Source: Arachidicoccus sp. BS20
GTDB lineage: Bacteria > Bacteroidota > Bacteroidia > Chitinophagales > Chitinophagaceae
Reading direction: 5' to 3'
Assembly (NCBI RefSeq): GCF_001659705.1
Contig: NZ_CP015971.1
Coordinates: forward strand, 806,001-870,000
Length of the DNA stretch: 64,000 nucleotides
The notes under the pieces were generated by a model that saw only the letters and a program-made list of their open reading frames with translations, did not search any database and was not told where the DNA came from. The position numbers were made by a program, and so were the translations under genes. Within the stretch, counting starts at the first letter, position 1; the number at the start of each line of letters is the position of its first letter. Positions 1 through 9,169 of the stretch are shown one piece after another.

Positions 1-1
1 T

Positions 2-619
2 GTGATATTTGAAAATGATAATTTGACAAATACCCTTGGCGAAGTTTTACAAGACAATCACAAGAAACAAATCCGCATTGCGGAAACGGAAAAATATCCG
101 CACGTAACTTTCTTTTTCAGCGGCGGTCGCGAGAAAGAATTTGATGGCGAAAAAAGAATTATGGCGCCGTCGCCGAAAGTAGCAACGTATGATTTGCAGC
201 CCGAAATGAGCGCTTATGAAATCACTGAAAAAATTATTCCCGAAATCGAAAATGAAACGGCTGATTTTATTTGCTTAAACTTCGCAAATACAGATATGGT
301 GGGACATACAGGTGTTTTCAGCGCGGTAATCAAAGCCGCCGAAACGGTAGATAAATGTGTGGAAGAAATTGTAACCGAAGCGTTGAAACACGACTACACC
401 ATTTTCCTCACAGCCGACCACGGCAACGCCGATAATATGATTAATGAAGACGGCAGTCCGAATACGCAACACTCTGTAAACCTTGTTCCGTTGTTCATCA
501 TCAGCAATGATTTTAAAGGAACAATTAAACAGGGAAAACTCGGCGATATTGCTCCAACTATTTTAAAAGTTATGGGCGTTGAGATACCGAAAGAGATGAC
601 GGGAAATGTGTTGATTTAA
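2..619 (+). CDS. gpmI: 2,3-bisphosphoglycerate-independent phosphoglycerate mutase, C-terminal part
   Basis: This is the last 205 codons of a cytoplasmic glycolytic mutase that interconverts 3- and 2-phosphoglycerate without a bisphosphoglycerate cofactor. The gene runs off the left edge; complete members have about 510 residues. The alkaline-phosphatase-like metal-binding residues are visible in the fragment: NTDMVGHTG (Asp98 and His102 of the fragment), TADHGN (Asp139, His140) and TQHS (His157). The ending EMTGNVLI fits the normal C-terminus. No terminator is evident before the next gene, which appears to have its own -7 box at 656-663. Confidence 0.95.
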   Translation: MIFENDNLTNTLGEVLQDNHKKQIRIAETEKYPHVTFFFSGGREKEFDGEKRIMAPSPKVATYDLQPEMSAYEITEKIIPEIENETADFICLNFANTDMVGHTGVFSAVIKAAETVDKCVEEIVTEALKHDYTIFLTADHGNADNMINEDGSPNTQHSVNLVPLFIISNDFKGTIKQGKLGDIAPTILKVMGVEIPKEMTGNVLI

Positions 620-655
620 AAATAATTTTTCCGTTTTATCACAATATAAAAGGGG

Positions 656-663
656 TATATTTG
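656..663 (+). promoter_or_regulatory. Bacteroidota-type -7 box (TATATTTG)
   Basis: TATATTTG matches the TAnnTTTG consensus of the Bacteroidota primary sigma factor. It lies 24 bases before the ATG at 688. Because it overlaps the TTG at 661, that codon is unlikely to be the real start of the downstream gene. No clear TTTG element is seen at -33. Confidence 0.45.
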
Positions 664-687
664 ATAAAAATATATCCCTTGCTTTTT

Positions 688-1836
688 ATGTATAACGCAA
701 GATGTTCTCTATTGCTGTTTTTAACTGTATTACTGCTGCTTTCTTGCAAACACAAAAAAGCAGAATACTCTTTTTATTATTGGAAAAACACAAATAATTA
801 CAGCGATTATTTTACAAATAAAAAAGAAGATTCCCTTATTGTAAAATTAGGTGTGCAACATTTCTACATCAAGTTTATGGATGTTGACTGGAGTGAGCAT
901 TTGAAAATTCCCGTTCCTGCAAACAGTAACAATTATGAGTCTGCCATTTTTACTCCACTCACTGTTACACAAACATATACTCCCGTAATTTTTATTACAA
1001 ACAGAACTTTTGAAAGAATAGACAGCGTATGGTGCAACGATTCCCTGGCTGTAAAACTGAAAAGAAAAATCAACGAAACAAGCAGCGAAATAGAAAATGC
1101 AATAGCCGAAAACAAAATGTATAGATATAGAGACTCCGTCGGCTATTCGCCAAATTTTGATTATGATGCTTTCCGAGATTCGGTAAGAAAAACGCGACCG
1201 GTTCCATACAACGAAATCCAAATAGACTGCGACTGGACTGCATCTACACGCGATAAATATTTTGCTTTTTTACGCAGTCTTAAAAAACAATTTCCGGACA
1301 AAATTATTTCCGTAACCATTCGTTTGTACCCATATAAGTATCCAGATAAAATAGGCGTTCCACCTGTGGACAAAGGAATGCTGATGTGCTACAATTTAGG
1401 CGCTATCAATAACCCGGAAACAAAAAATTCTATTTTCGATTTGCATGAACTAAAAGCATATCTGAATGCGAAACATTACAAACTGCCATTAGACATTGCA
1501 TTGCCCATATTTGGTTGGTATGTTTGGTTCAGAGACAATCAGGTAAAAGGTTTAATTTATCAATCGCAATTAAACGAAAATATTATCAGGCATAATTTTG
1601 ACAGTATTGTACCGCACCGTTTTCAAATGAATAAAGATTTTGTAATAGATAATAACTATTTGCGTGAGGGCGACATTTTACGCGAAGAATTTCCCGACAA
1701 AGAAGAACTCATCACGGCAGCAACATTACTTCATAATAAATTCCCCAATGCACAACACATCACTTTTTTTGACTGGGATTATAAACGGGTAAAAGAATAT
1801 GAAAATACCATTCAAAAAATTTATACTGTTTTTTAG
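688..1836 (+). CDS. uncharacterised secreted lipoprotein
   Basis: The product is a 382-residue protein of unknown function. The ATG at 688 is preferred over the TTG at 661 because the former gives a compact lipoprotein signal (hydrophobic stretch, then LLLS-Cys20) and the latter overlaps a promoter-like box. A central segment with QIDCDWT followed by a helix and then ISVTIRLYPYKYP is reminiscent of an alternating beta/alpha barrel such as those in glycosidase-like proteins; this is an inference from pattern only. The last 38 bases overlap the next gene, so the two are probably translationally coupled and act together at the cell envelope. Confidence 0.7.
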   Translation: MYNARCSLLLFLTVLLLLSCKHKKAEYSFYYWKNTNNYSDYFTNKKEDSLIVKLGVQHFYIKFMDVDWSEHLKIPVPANSNNYESAIFTPLTVTQTYTPVIFITNRTFERIDSVWCNDSLAVKLKRKINETSSEIENAIAENKMYRYRDSVGYSPNFDYDAFRDSVRKTRPVPYNEIQIDCDWTASTRDKYFAFLRSLKKQFPDKIISVTIRLYPYKYPDKIGVPPVDKGMLMCYNLGAINNPETKNSIFDLHELKAYLNAKHYKLPLDIALPIFGWYVWFRDNQVKGLIYQSQLNENIIRHNFDSIVPHRFQMNKDFVIDNNYLREGDILREEFPDKEELITAATLLHNKFPNAQHITFFDWDYKRVKEYENTIQKIYTVF

Positions 1837-4282
1837 CGCGCTCTTCATGGGACTGGTTTACAGTCTTTGGGCTTGCGGACCTTCATTGTATCTTGATGAA
1901 GACAGGTTTGCATTGTTCCGCTCAACCATTGACGGGCAAAGTGGCTTGGAACCTTTTTATTATTCCGAAAGATTTTTAAACTCAAATATTCCCGACCCGG
2001 ACAACCTGGATTATAAACGTAACTGTGAGGAATGGCGCATATTTACCAATAATGAAGCAATCGAAAAAGATATTTATGAAATACAATACCAAACCACACC
2101 GAACGATTTTGAATACGCATACAACACGGGCAACTGGAAAGAATTTTCGGGCAATACATTCATTAAATGGCTGACCAAAAAACAAAATAAAAAAGCGTTG
2201 GACTATATGATGCTTTCCAAGCAAAGCGAGTTTACGCAATTTGGCAATATGGACCCTTGGAACGACAGCAACAATGTTTATGACAATACGCTGAAATACG
2301 TTGCCGTAGAAGCAAGCAGGCAAATGCGTTCTACATCATCCTCTTTCTTGCGCGAACGCTATGCTTTTCAGGCGGAGAAAGCATTTTATTATCTCACTAA
2401 AGATGAGGCTTTGAAGGGCACAGATTCGGTGGCAATGCTGTACCAAAAATATTTATGTAAAAGCAATTCTGTAATTCTCGGCTGGTCACAATTGTACTAT
2501 GCCATGATTCTCGACAGCACGCAACGAACCACTTACCTTTTAAAAACATTTGATAATTCCGAAGAAAAAAAATTGTTCTGCTATCATCAGATTTCCGCAA
2601 CCGACCTGGATACGCTGGAACAACGGACTTCCGACAAACATCTCTTGGCGTTAATTTATACCATGCGCGTCATCAACGATCCGGGAAGGGATTTGAATGC
2701 TATTCAAAAAGTATATTCGCTTGAACCGGAAAGCAAGTATTTACCTTTTTTGATAAGCCGTGAAATAAACAAGTTGGAAAACTGGCTTTGGTCGCCCGAA
2801 ATGCTTCATTTTAATGCTAAGGCAGATAACGATTATTACGGTCAGCATTATCCTTATCAAAAACCGTATTCTTATTTCGCAGAAAAAAATCTGGTTAAAG
2901 ACAAGGCGTATCTGAAAACATTCTGCTCATTTTTAGAGCAAATGAATAGCAATAAAGTCGGTAAAAATTATTTAAACATAGCGCTTGCCCATTTGTATAA
3001 CATGAGTGAAAATTATTCTCTCGCTTTGCAAAAAATCAATCAAATCAAAAACATCCGCGATACTTTATACGCTACACAAAAATTGATTGAATACACAATC
3101 GCACTATCCAACATTTACGACATAAGAAAAGATTCAATAAAAAATATTTTATATAAAAATATACAGTCATTAATTGCCATCAATCCCGTTTTTGTAAATG
3201 AAAAATACGACGACTATGAAAGCGGCAATTTTGCTTATGACGATGATAATCCCGAAGCAGAAAGAAACGACGACCTTTCGGAATTGCTCTTGCTTTTAAG
3301 CAGGCAATATCAAAATAAAAGCGATATTGTTACCGCAGGATTACTGTACAACAAAGCCGGTGTTATTACTAATGCGAATGACGGCAGCGGCAACTGGAAT
3401 TATTATTATGATGAAAATAATCCCGATACAAGCAATGACAATTATACTTCCATTGCCTACTTTGACAGAACAGCCAATCCCGCAACAATAGATTCTTTAC
3501 TATCCTTAAAACACAAAAAGAACAAAAGTAATTTTGAAAAATACATTACAACACAAAACTGGGCATCGGACGATTTTTATAAAGATTTAAAAGGAACGAT
3601 TTTGTTAAGGCAGCAAAAGTTTGCCGAAGCACTAAAAGTGTTCAAAGAAATGAATGCAAACTTTTGGGAAAAGACTTACGCTTACAAAGACTTTTTACCT
3701 AAAACATCTGTTACAAATTTAGCCTCACTCACACCCTGGATAAAAGATTATCAACCAGATTATCCTCTTGTTAGCAAGCGATATATAACGCAAGATATCG
3801 TCAATCTTTTAGAACAAATAAAAAATGAAAAAGATAATGAAAAGAAGTCGCAGTTATATTGCCTGTTGGGCAACGCAGAATATAATATGAGTTATATTGG
3901 TTTTCATTGGATGATGACGAGCTACGGCTGGTCGTCTGGCATTTCACTAAAACCGGATTGGTTTAATAACGGTTTTTGTTCCAAAAATGAGGATTATATG
4001 AAGAATTATTATGGTTGCGCACAAGCAATTTCACAATATAAAAATGCTCTGGCGCTTACAAAGAAGCCCGAACAAAAAGCCTCTATATTATTAATGCTCT
4101 CCCTATGCGACAAAGCAATGCAAAAATACAATGATGTAAAATACGATATCGACCATGATTATAATTACAAATATATTTCGCCTTACTTACTAATATTGAA
4201 AAAACAATACGGCAATACAGAAACATATAAACTGGCACTTACAGATTGCCCCGATATAAAAGGAAGTTTAAAAAATAAGTAA
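1799..4282 (+). CDS. large secreted protein of unknown function, repeat-rich helical
   Basis: The product is 827 residues and is not recognised as a known enzyme. The N-terminus is a signal peptide (MKIPFKKFILFFSALFMG, then SLWACGP). The Cys in LWAC could be a lipid-attachment site, although Trp at -2 is unusual. The rest is rich in Tyr, Asn, Lys and Leu, with amphipathic helices resembling degenerate tetratricopeptide repeats (for example near FAEALKVFKEMNANF and QAISQYKNALALTKKPEQKASILL). There are no catalytic motifs. It begins inside the preceding lipoprotein gene, which suggests a coupled two-protein unit. A surface or periplasmic scaffold role is plausible but unproven. Confidence 0.7.
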   Translation: MKIPFKKFILFFSALFMGLVYSLWACGPSLYLDEDRFALFRSTIDGQSGLEPFYYSERFLNSNIPDPDNLDYKRNCEEWRIFTNNEAIEKDIYEIQYQTTPNDFEYAYNTGNWKEFSGNTFIKWLTKKQNKKALDYMMLSKQSEFTQFGNMDPWNDSNNVYDNTLKYVAVEASRQMRSTSSSFLRERYAFQAEKAFYYLTKDEALKGTDSVAMLYQKYLCKSNSVILGWSQLYYAMILDSTQRTTYLLKTFDNSEEKKLFCYHQISATDLDTLEQRTSDKHLLALIYTMRVINDPGRDLNAIQKVYSLEPESKYLPFLISREINKLENWLWSPEMLHFNAKADNDYYGQHYPYQKPYSYFAEKNLVKDKAYLKTFCSFLEQMNSNKVGKNYLNIALAHLYNMSENYSLALQKINQIKNIRDTLYATQKLIEYTIALSNIYDIRKDSIKNILYKNIQSLIAINPVFVNEKYDDYESGNFAYDDDNPEAERNDDLSELLLLLSRQYQNKSDIVTAGLLYNKAGVITNANDGSGNWNYYYDENNPDTSNDNYTSIAYFDRTANPATIDSLLSLKHKKNKSNFEKYITTQNWASDDFYKDLKGTILLRQQKFAEALKVFKEMNANFWEKTYAYKDFLPKTSVTNLASLTPWIKDYQPDYPLVSKRYITQDIVNLLEQIKNEKDNEKKSQLYCLLGNAEYNMSYIGFHWMMTSYGWSSGISLKPDWFNNGFCSKNEDYMKNYYGCAQAISQYKNALALTKKPEQKASILLMLSLCDKAMQKYNDVKYDIDHDYNYKYISPYLLILKKQYGNTETYKLALTDCPDIKGSLKNK

Positions 4283-4397
4283 GGCATTAGCTCAATTGCC
4301 TGTTTCATTGGCAAAACATTCACAGCCGGTTGCTTGCTATGGTGTTGTTTCAGACAAAGCATTTACCGAACTTTACACTTCAAAATCATTTACTTAA
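4281..4397 (+). pseudogene. possible start-less gene remnant
   Basis: The short gap between the preceding gene and the SDR gene holds a 38-codon frame ending at TAA 4395-4397 with no ATG. Its translation (ending AFTELYTSKSFT) has balanced, protein-like composition rather than the A/T-rich look of the intergenic DNA here. It could be the tail of a decayed gene or chance. No family was recognised. Confidence 0.15.
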
Positions 4398-4419
4398 ATT
4401 ATAAAAAATTATCTCCATC

Positions 4420-5214
4420 ATGGAACTTCAATTAAAAGGAAAAACTGCATTAATTACAGGTTCAACCGCAGGCATTGGTTTTGCCATTGCAAAATCTTTG
4501 GCAAAAGAAGGCGCAAATGTTTTTATTAACGGAAGAACTGAAAGCCGTGTAAAAAGTGCAGTTCAGCAAATCGAACAAGAAACAAACAATGAAAATGTGC
4601 AAGGCATTGTTGCCGATTTTTCCGATGTAAAACAAATCGACCAATTAATTGCGCAACTTCCCGAAGTGGATATATTGGTAAACAATGTTGCAGTATTCGA
4701 GCCCAAGCCATTCGCAGAAATTACAGATGCTGATTGGTTTAAATTTTTCGAGATAAATGTGTTGAGCGGCGTGCGTTTGTCGAGAGCTTATTTCGATAAA
4801 ATGTTGCAGAAAAATTGGGGAAGGATTATTTTTATTTCAAGCGAATCGGCATTGCAAATTCCCGAAGAAATGATTCATTACGGTGTAAGCAAAACGGCTC
4901 AACTCGCCGTGGCACGCGGGCTTGCTGAGCTTACCAAAGGAACAAACGTAACCGTCAATTCAGTTTTACCGGGACCAACTTTGTCCGAAGGTGTAACCGG
5001 TTTTGTAGAAGCATTGGCAAAGCAAAACAACAAAACTGAAAAAGAAATGGAGTCCGAATTTTTCCAAACCATGCGCCCAACTTCTATCATCAAACGTTTT
5101 TTACAACCCGAAGAAATTGCAAATATGGTTACTTATCTTGTAAGTCCTTTATCGTCTGCAACCAACGGCGCAGCCTTGCGTGCCGACGGCGGTTTGGTAA
5201 AAACAGCTGTTTGA
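4420..5214 (+). CDS. SDR family NAD(P)-dependent oxidoreductase
   Basis: This 264-residue classical short-chain dehydrogenase/reductase is a cytoplasmic Rossmann-fold enzyme that oxidises or reduces an unidentified alcohol/carbonyl substrate with NAD(P). The coenzyme motif TGSTAGIG lies at residues 13-20, the NNVA motif follows near residue 87, and the catalytic Ser (FISSESA) and YxxxK (YGVSK) are present. The C-terminal RADGGLV is typical. It is the first of three SDR genes within 3 kb, and a hairpin at 5231-5260 separates it from the convergent HxlR gene. Confidence 0.9.
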   Translation: MELQLKGKTALITGSTAGIGFAIAKSLAKEGANVFINGRTESRVKSAVQQIEQETNNENVQGIVADFSDVKQIDQLIAQLPEVDILVNNVAVFEPKPFAEITDADWFKFFEINVLSGVRLSRAYFDKMLQKNWGRIIFISSESALQIPEEMIHYGVSKTAQLAVARGLAELTKGTNVTVNSVLPGPTLSEGVTGFVEALAKQNNKTEKEMESEFFQTMRPTSIIKRFLQPEEIANMVTYLVSPLSSATNGAALRADGGLVKTAV

Positions 5215-5230
5215 TAATTATAGCTTCCAA

Positions 5231-5260
5231 AAGAGTCGCCGTTTCTTTACGACGACTCTT
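5231..5260. terminator. hairpin between convergent SDR and hxlR-type genes
   Basis: The arms AAGAGTCGCCGT and ACGACGACTCTT pair at 11 of 12 positions around a 6-base loop. Short T-rich tracts follow on both strands, so it may terminate both converging genes. Confidence 0.65.
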
Positions 5261-5301
5261 CTTACTTCAATGAAAATTTAAAGTACAGTTTTAAAAGAGT
5301 T

Positions 5302-5688
5302 TCAGTTTTTAGGCAATTCCCTTTTTATTTTCCTGCGATGCTCTTTGCCCCATTTAATCATTTCAAGAATGATGGCGCCGAATGAGCGGCAATAACTTGT
5401 AACTGTATATTCCACCGAATTGGTGTTTTCATCAACGGTGCGCTTGACCAATTGGTTCAGCTCCATCTCTTTCAGCTCACGCGAAAGCATTCGTGTAGTA
5501 ATGCCGGGAATACTTCTTTCTATTTCTCGGAAACGCCTGTTGCCGTTGCACAACGAGTTAATAATGGGCAATTTCCACTTACCGCCGATAACGTAAATCG
5601 TGTCCTGCAAAGCCCTCACTTCATCTGCCTGATTTCTCGGGTTCGACAATATTTCGCTTGCTTTAGCTGCTATATTTTTTTGTTTCAT
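5302..5688 (-). CDS. HxlR family winged-helix transcriptional regulator
   Basis: This 128-residue DNA-binding protein has the hallmark HxlR core: VIGGKWKLPIINSL, then FREIERSIPGITTRMLSREL as the recognition region and a beta-wing ending near YTVT. HxlR proteins are usually redox- or aldehyde-responsive local regulators. It is transcribed divergently from the SDR gene at 5768, its most likely target. The 79-base gap contains a direct repeat of GTTATACC that may be its operator. Confidence 0.92.
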   Translation of the reverse strand: MKQKNIAAKASEILSNPRNQADEVRALQDTIYVIGGKWKLPIINSLCNGNRRFREIERSIPGITTRMLSRELKEMELNQLVKRTVDENTNSVEYTVTSYCRSFGAIILEMIKWGKEHRRKIKRELPKN

Positions 5689-5702
5689 TTTTGATATACT
5701 CC

Positions 5703-5727
5703 GTTATACCGGTTACAAAGTTATACC
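5703..5727. promoter_or_regulatory. direct repeat GTTATACC, candidate HxlR operator
   Basis: GTTATACC occurs at 5703-5710 and again at 5720-5727, start to start 17 bases, in the divergent hxlR/SDR promoter region. HxlR of Bacillus subtilis is known to bind tandem repeats; that this repeat is the operator is inference from position. Confidence 0.35.
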
Positions 5728-5737
5728 AATTCGCTTC

Positions 5738-5745
5738 TAATTTTG
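5738..5745 (+). promoter_or_regulatory. Bacteroidota-type -7 box (TAATTTTG)
   Basis: TAATTTTG fits TAnnTTTG and lies 22 bases before the ATG of the SDR gene at 5768, just downstream of the candidate operator repeat. The bases after it (TTTTGTATTCAT) resemble those before the next SDR gene (TTTTGCATTCAT at about 6577). Confidence 0.5.
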
Positions 5746-5767
5746 TATTCATTAAAAACAAAAAATC

Positions 5768-6511
5768 ATGAACACATTACACGAAAAAATTGCTTTGGTT
5801 ACGGGCGGTAACAGCGGCATTGGGTATGCAACGGCAAAAGAATTGATTGCACAAGGTGCAAAAACGATTATCACAGGAAGGCGCAAAGATGCTGTTGAAA
5901 AAGCAGCGCAAGAAATGGGTGCGATTCCGTTTGTTGCAGACCAAGCCAATCTGCAAGACACGGATTTATTGTTTGAAGCAATAAAAAATCAATTCGGGAA
6001 AATAGATATTCTCTTCATCAATGCAGGTATCACAGGCAGTTTAATGCCTATCGAAAACATGAGCGTGGAAAATTTTGACAGCGTAATGAATATCAATTTC
6101 AGAGGTGCGTATTTTACATTGAGTAAATTTATTCCGCTCCTGAATGACGGCGCTTCTGTGGTTGTATTATCATCTATTGTTGCTTCAACCTATAAGCCGA
6201 ATAGTTCCGTTTATCAGGCAAGCAAAGCGGCATTGAATTCCATTGCAAAAACGGCGGCAGCTGAATTAGCACCAAGAAAAATCAGGGTAAACTTGGTAAG
6301 TCCCGGTCCGCACAAAACGGAAATCATGAGCAAATCAGGCTTGGACGAAACTACTTTAAAAAGTATTCAGGAAAGATTGATTGGCGCAATTCCCTTAAAG
6401 AAAATGGGCGATGCAGGAGACGTTGCAAAATTGGTTGCTTACTTGTGCGGCGATAGTGCGAATTTTATTACAGGCGCAGAAATTATTGTTGACGGCGGTA
6501 TGACGTTGTAG
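5768..6511 (+). CDS. SDR family oxidoreductase
   Basis: This is a 247-residue classical short-chain dehydrogenase. TGGNSGIG forms the cofactor loop near residue 13, NAG is at about residue 87, and the catalytic Ser lies in VVLSSIVAS with Tyr and Lys in YQASK. The C-terminus reads ITGAEIIVDGGMTL. It is divergent from the HxlR regulator and probably controlled by it. The substrate is unknown; proteins of this kind are often annotated as general glucose-1-dehydrogenase-like or quinone-linked reductases. Confidence 0.9.
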   Translation: MNTLHEKIALVTGGNSGIGYATAKELIAQGAKTIITGRRKDAVEKAAQEMGAIPFVADQANLQDTDLLFEAIKNQFGKIDILFINAGITGSLMPIENMSVENFDSVMNINFRGAYFTLSKFIPLLNDGASVVVLSSIVASTYKPNSSVYQASKAALNSIAKTAAAELAPRKIRVNLVSPGPHKTEIMSKSGLDETTLKSIQERLIGAIPLKKMGDAGDVAKLVAYLCGDSANFITGAEIIVDGGMTL

Positions 6512-6601
6512 CCTCCTGAAAATTTTGGACACTTATTTCCGGGATTTGGATAATATCAACTACTGACTTTTATTGAATTTTGCATTCATAAAACACAAAA
6601 C

Positions 6602-7435
6602 ATGAGCAATAAAAAAGTATGGTTTATCACAGGATCGTCAAAAGGGTTTGGGCTTGCACTTACTAAATTAGCCTTATCGCAGGGAAATAAAGTTGTAGCA
6701 ACTTCGAGAAATATTGATGATTTAAGAAAATCTGTATCGGAAAATCAAGACAATTTTTTTCCTTTGAAAGTGGACATTACTTCCGATGAAGAAGTTAAGA
6801 ATGCCATCCGGCAAAGCATTGAAAAATTCGGGAGATTGGACGTACTTGTAAATAATGCAGGCTACTCATTGGTTGGCAGCATCGAAGAAATGACAGACAA
6901 AGAATTTCGTCAAACGGTGGACGTAAATCTTTTCGGAACAGTAAACGTTATTCGTAATGCAATGCCTTATTTACGGCAACAGCAATCGGGACATATCATC
7001 AACATTGCTTCCAATGCAGGTTATATAGGCTTTGCCAATGCTGCAAGTTACAATGCTTCAAAGTTTGCCGTAATAGGCGTTTCCGAAGCGTTGGCACAGG
7101 AAGTAAATGCTTTCGGCATAAAAGTTACAGTAGTTGCGCCGGGACAGTTCAGAACTAATTTTATGGACAAAGGTTCTATGCAATTTGCAAAAAAAAGGAT
7201 TGCAGCTTATGGGCTGGACAAAGCAGAAGAATTCTGGACAAGTTTCAGCGGGCAACAACAAGGCGACCCTGAAAAATTAGTGAAGATACTTACCGAAATC
7301 GTTGCATTAGAAAATCCTCCTTTACACCTGTTGTTAGGCACTGATACTTACGAGTTGATAAAAGAGCATCGGGAAAAAGAGATGCACGAATTTGAAAAGT
7401 GGAAACACCTAACTCTATCCACCAATTTTGATTGA
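6602..7435 (+). CDS. SDR family oxidoreductase (oxidoreductase with extended C-terminus)
   Basis: The product has 277 residues, with TGSSKGFG as the nucleotide-binding loop near residue 10, NNAGYSLVG in the middle, and Ser (IASNAG) plus YNASK as catalytic residues. The extra C-terminal segment (about residues 200-277) resembles the subgroup with a retinol-dehydrogenase-like tail. It is followed 18 bases later by an AraC-type regulator gene on the same strand. The substrate cannot be read from sequence. Confidence 0.88.
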   Translation: MSNKKVWFITGSSKGFGLALTKLALSQGNKVVATSRNIDDLRKSVSENQDNFFPLKVDITSDEEVKNAIRQSIEKFGRLDVLVNNAGYSLVGSIEEMTDKEFRQTVDVNLFGTVNVIRNAMPYLRQQQSGHIINIASNAGYIGFANAASYNASKFAVIGVSEALAQEVNAFGIKVTVVAPGQFRTNFMDKGSMQFAKKRIAAYGLDKAEEFWTSFSGQQQGDPEKLVKILTEIVALENPPLHLLLGTDTYELIKEHREKEMHEFEKWKHLTLSTNFD

Positions 7436-7440
7436 TTTTT

Positions 7441-7448
7441 TATTTTTG
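7441..7448 (+). promoter_or_regulatory. Bacteroidota-type -7 box (TATTTTTG) just before an AraC gene
   Basis: TATTTTTG matches TAnnTTTG and ends only five bases before the ATG at 7454, so any transcript from it would be leaderless or nearly so. Confidence 0.5.
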
Positions 7449-7453
7449 CATCA

Positions 7454-8374
7454 ATGAAAAAGGCAGGTAACAAACCGCATATTTTTAATTCCATATCCGA
7501 ATTGCACAGAGCATTGGCTTTGCCTAAGCCCAAACATCCGTTGGTAAGCGTCATCAATTTAGAGGAAACAAAATGCTTTGATGATGAAAGTCTGCGTAGC
7601 GTTTCCTATAACTTTTACTGCATTGCCATTAAAAAGAATTTTGAGGGTAAAATGAGGTACGGACAACAGTATTATGATTTTGACGAGGGAGTAATGACAT
7701 TCTTTTCGCCCATGCAGGTCGTTACCACCGACATCGTTGAAGGACTAAAATTATCCGGCTACTGGCTGGTTGTTCATGCCGATTTTCTGGCAGGTTATCC
7801 ATTGGCGAAAACCATAAAAGATTACGGCTTCTTTTCGTATGAAGTGAATGAAGCGTTGCATCTTTCCGAGCAGGAAGAGGCAATCGTGGAAAACATTATG
7901 AAGAATATTGAAACCGAATACCAATCCAACATAGACCGCTTCAGTCAGGACGTAATGATTGCACAGATTGAATTGCTTTTGCAGTACAGCAACCGATTTT
8001 ATAATCGTCAGTTTATTACAAGAAAACCTGCGAATGATGATATTTTAATTCGTATGGAAAATCTGTTGACGACTTTTTTCAGCAACAAAAATCTTTCAGA
8101 AAATGGCTTACCGAGCGTTCAGTACATTTCTGAACAGCTGCATGTTTCTCCGAATTATCTCAGTGATATGTTGCGCACTATCACAGGACAAACCACACAA
8201 CAGCATATTCATAACAGGCTCATCGAAAAAGCAAAAGAATTGTTGACAACAACCAATTTGTCCGTTCGAGAAATTGCATATCAATTAGGCTTTGAATATC
8301 CGCAATCATTCAACAAACTATTCAAGAAGAAAACCGATATTTCGCCGATGGAATTTCGGCAGTCGTTTAATTAA
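7454..8374 (+). CDS. AraC family transcriptional regulator
   Basis: This is a 306-residue regulator. The N-terminal half (starting FNSISELHRALALPKPKHP) is a cupin-like sensor seen in many Bacteroidota AraC proteins. The C-terminal ~100 residues carry two helix-turn-helix motifs (VSPNYLSDMLRTITGQT and VREIAYQLGFEYPQSFNKLF). It probably regulates the neighbouring reductase genes. Its -7 box is so close that the mRNA may lack a 5' leader. Confidence 0.92.
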   Translation: MKKAGNKPHIFNSISELHRALALPKPKHPLVSVINLEETKCFDDESLRSVSYNFYCIAIKKNFEGKMRYGQQYYDFDEGVMTFFSPMQVVTTDIVEGLKLSGYWLVVHADFLAGYPLAKTIKDYGFFSYEVNEALHLSEQEEAIVENIMKNIETEYQSNIDRFSQDVMIAQIELLLQYSNRFYNRQFITRKPANDDILIRMENLLTTFFSNKNLSENGLPSVQYISEQLHVSPNYLSDMLRTITGQTTQQHIHNRLIEKAKELLTTTNLSVREIAYQLGFEYPQSFNKLFKKKTDISPMEFRQSFN

Positions 8375-8449
8375 AATACTGATTTTAAATTATGATATGA
8401 TAACTACGCGGCTATTAAAAAAAACTGCGTTGTTTGATTTTTATAGTTT

Positions 8450-9169
8450 CTACAATCCTTTCTTTCCTTTAATCCAATAAGCCTGCGCAAAAATTTGATT
8501 ACTCAGAACGCCCAATTGCTTCAATTCTTTTCTCACATATTGCAAAGTTGTACCGTTGCCCGATACATAAAACGCTGTTTTGTCTTTGCGAATTACGCCG
8601 TCAAAAATATCGCACATAATTTGCTCCGTTATCTTATGCGGTTCATTTTTAGGAACATGGCTTCCGTATAGCTCCAGTATTTCCGGCACTTCATGGTTAT
8701 CCAACTCAAATACGCCGTTGAATTCATAGCTGTATTTTCCGGCTTCCTGCTTTAATTCTAACGCCAATCCTAACACCGTTTCATCGCCAATTACATAATG
8801 ATATTTGTATCTGTTCCTAAATGTGAATGATTCCCTTCCGCGCGGGATGAGCATTTTCATTACATCGTGTACATCAAGCGCATCCGCAAATTCGCTGCCC
8901 GGACCGCCGCCGTGAATATGAAACAAAATCTCAAAGCATCCAGTTACTTTATTAAAATTATACGGTGTATAATTGCGATAATCCGTATCATTCACACGAA
9001 AAGAAACGGCATAGCCCGGAGCATATTCCAATCCGTGCAGATTGCCCGAAAACTTTACTCTTTTTATGTTTTCGGAAATATATTCCGTTTCCGTCACGGA
9101 CACATCTCTGAACTTGGATGACAACAAATTTTCCACTGCGTTGTTCATCCATTTGGGCATACTCGGCAT
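8450..9169 (-). CDS. siderophore-interacting protein-type FAD-binding reductase
   Basis: The product is a 239-residue cytoplasmic flavoprotein of the SIP family, related to ferric-siderophore reductases such as ViuB and YqjH. The N-terminal FAD-binding barrel carries RNYTPYNF, the family's flavin-contact region, followed by HIHGGGPGSEFA. The C-terminal NAD(P)H-binding part ends in the characteristic AYWIKGKKG. The ATG at 9169 is preferred over an upstream TTG. It lies downstream of an AraC regulator on the same strand, and its real electron acceptor is unknown. Confidence 0.82.
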   Translation of the reverse strand: MPSMPKWMNNAVENLLSSKFRDVSVTETEYISENIKRVKFSGNLHGLEYAPGYAVSFRVNDTDYRNYTPYNFNKVTGCFEILFHIHGGGPGSEFADALDVHDVMKMLIPRGRESFTFRNRYKYHYVIGDETVLGLALELKQEAGKYSYEFNGVFELDNHEVPEILELYGSHVPKNEPHKITEQIMCDIFDGVIRKDKTAFYVSGNGTTLQYVRKELKQLGVLSNQIFAQAYWIKGKKGL

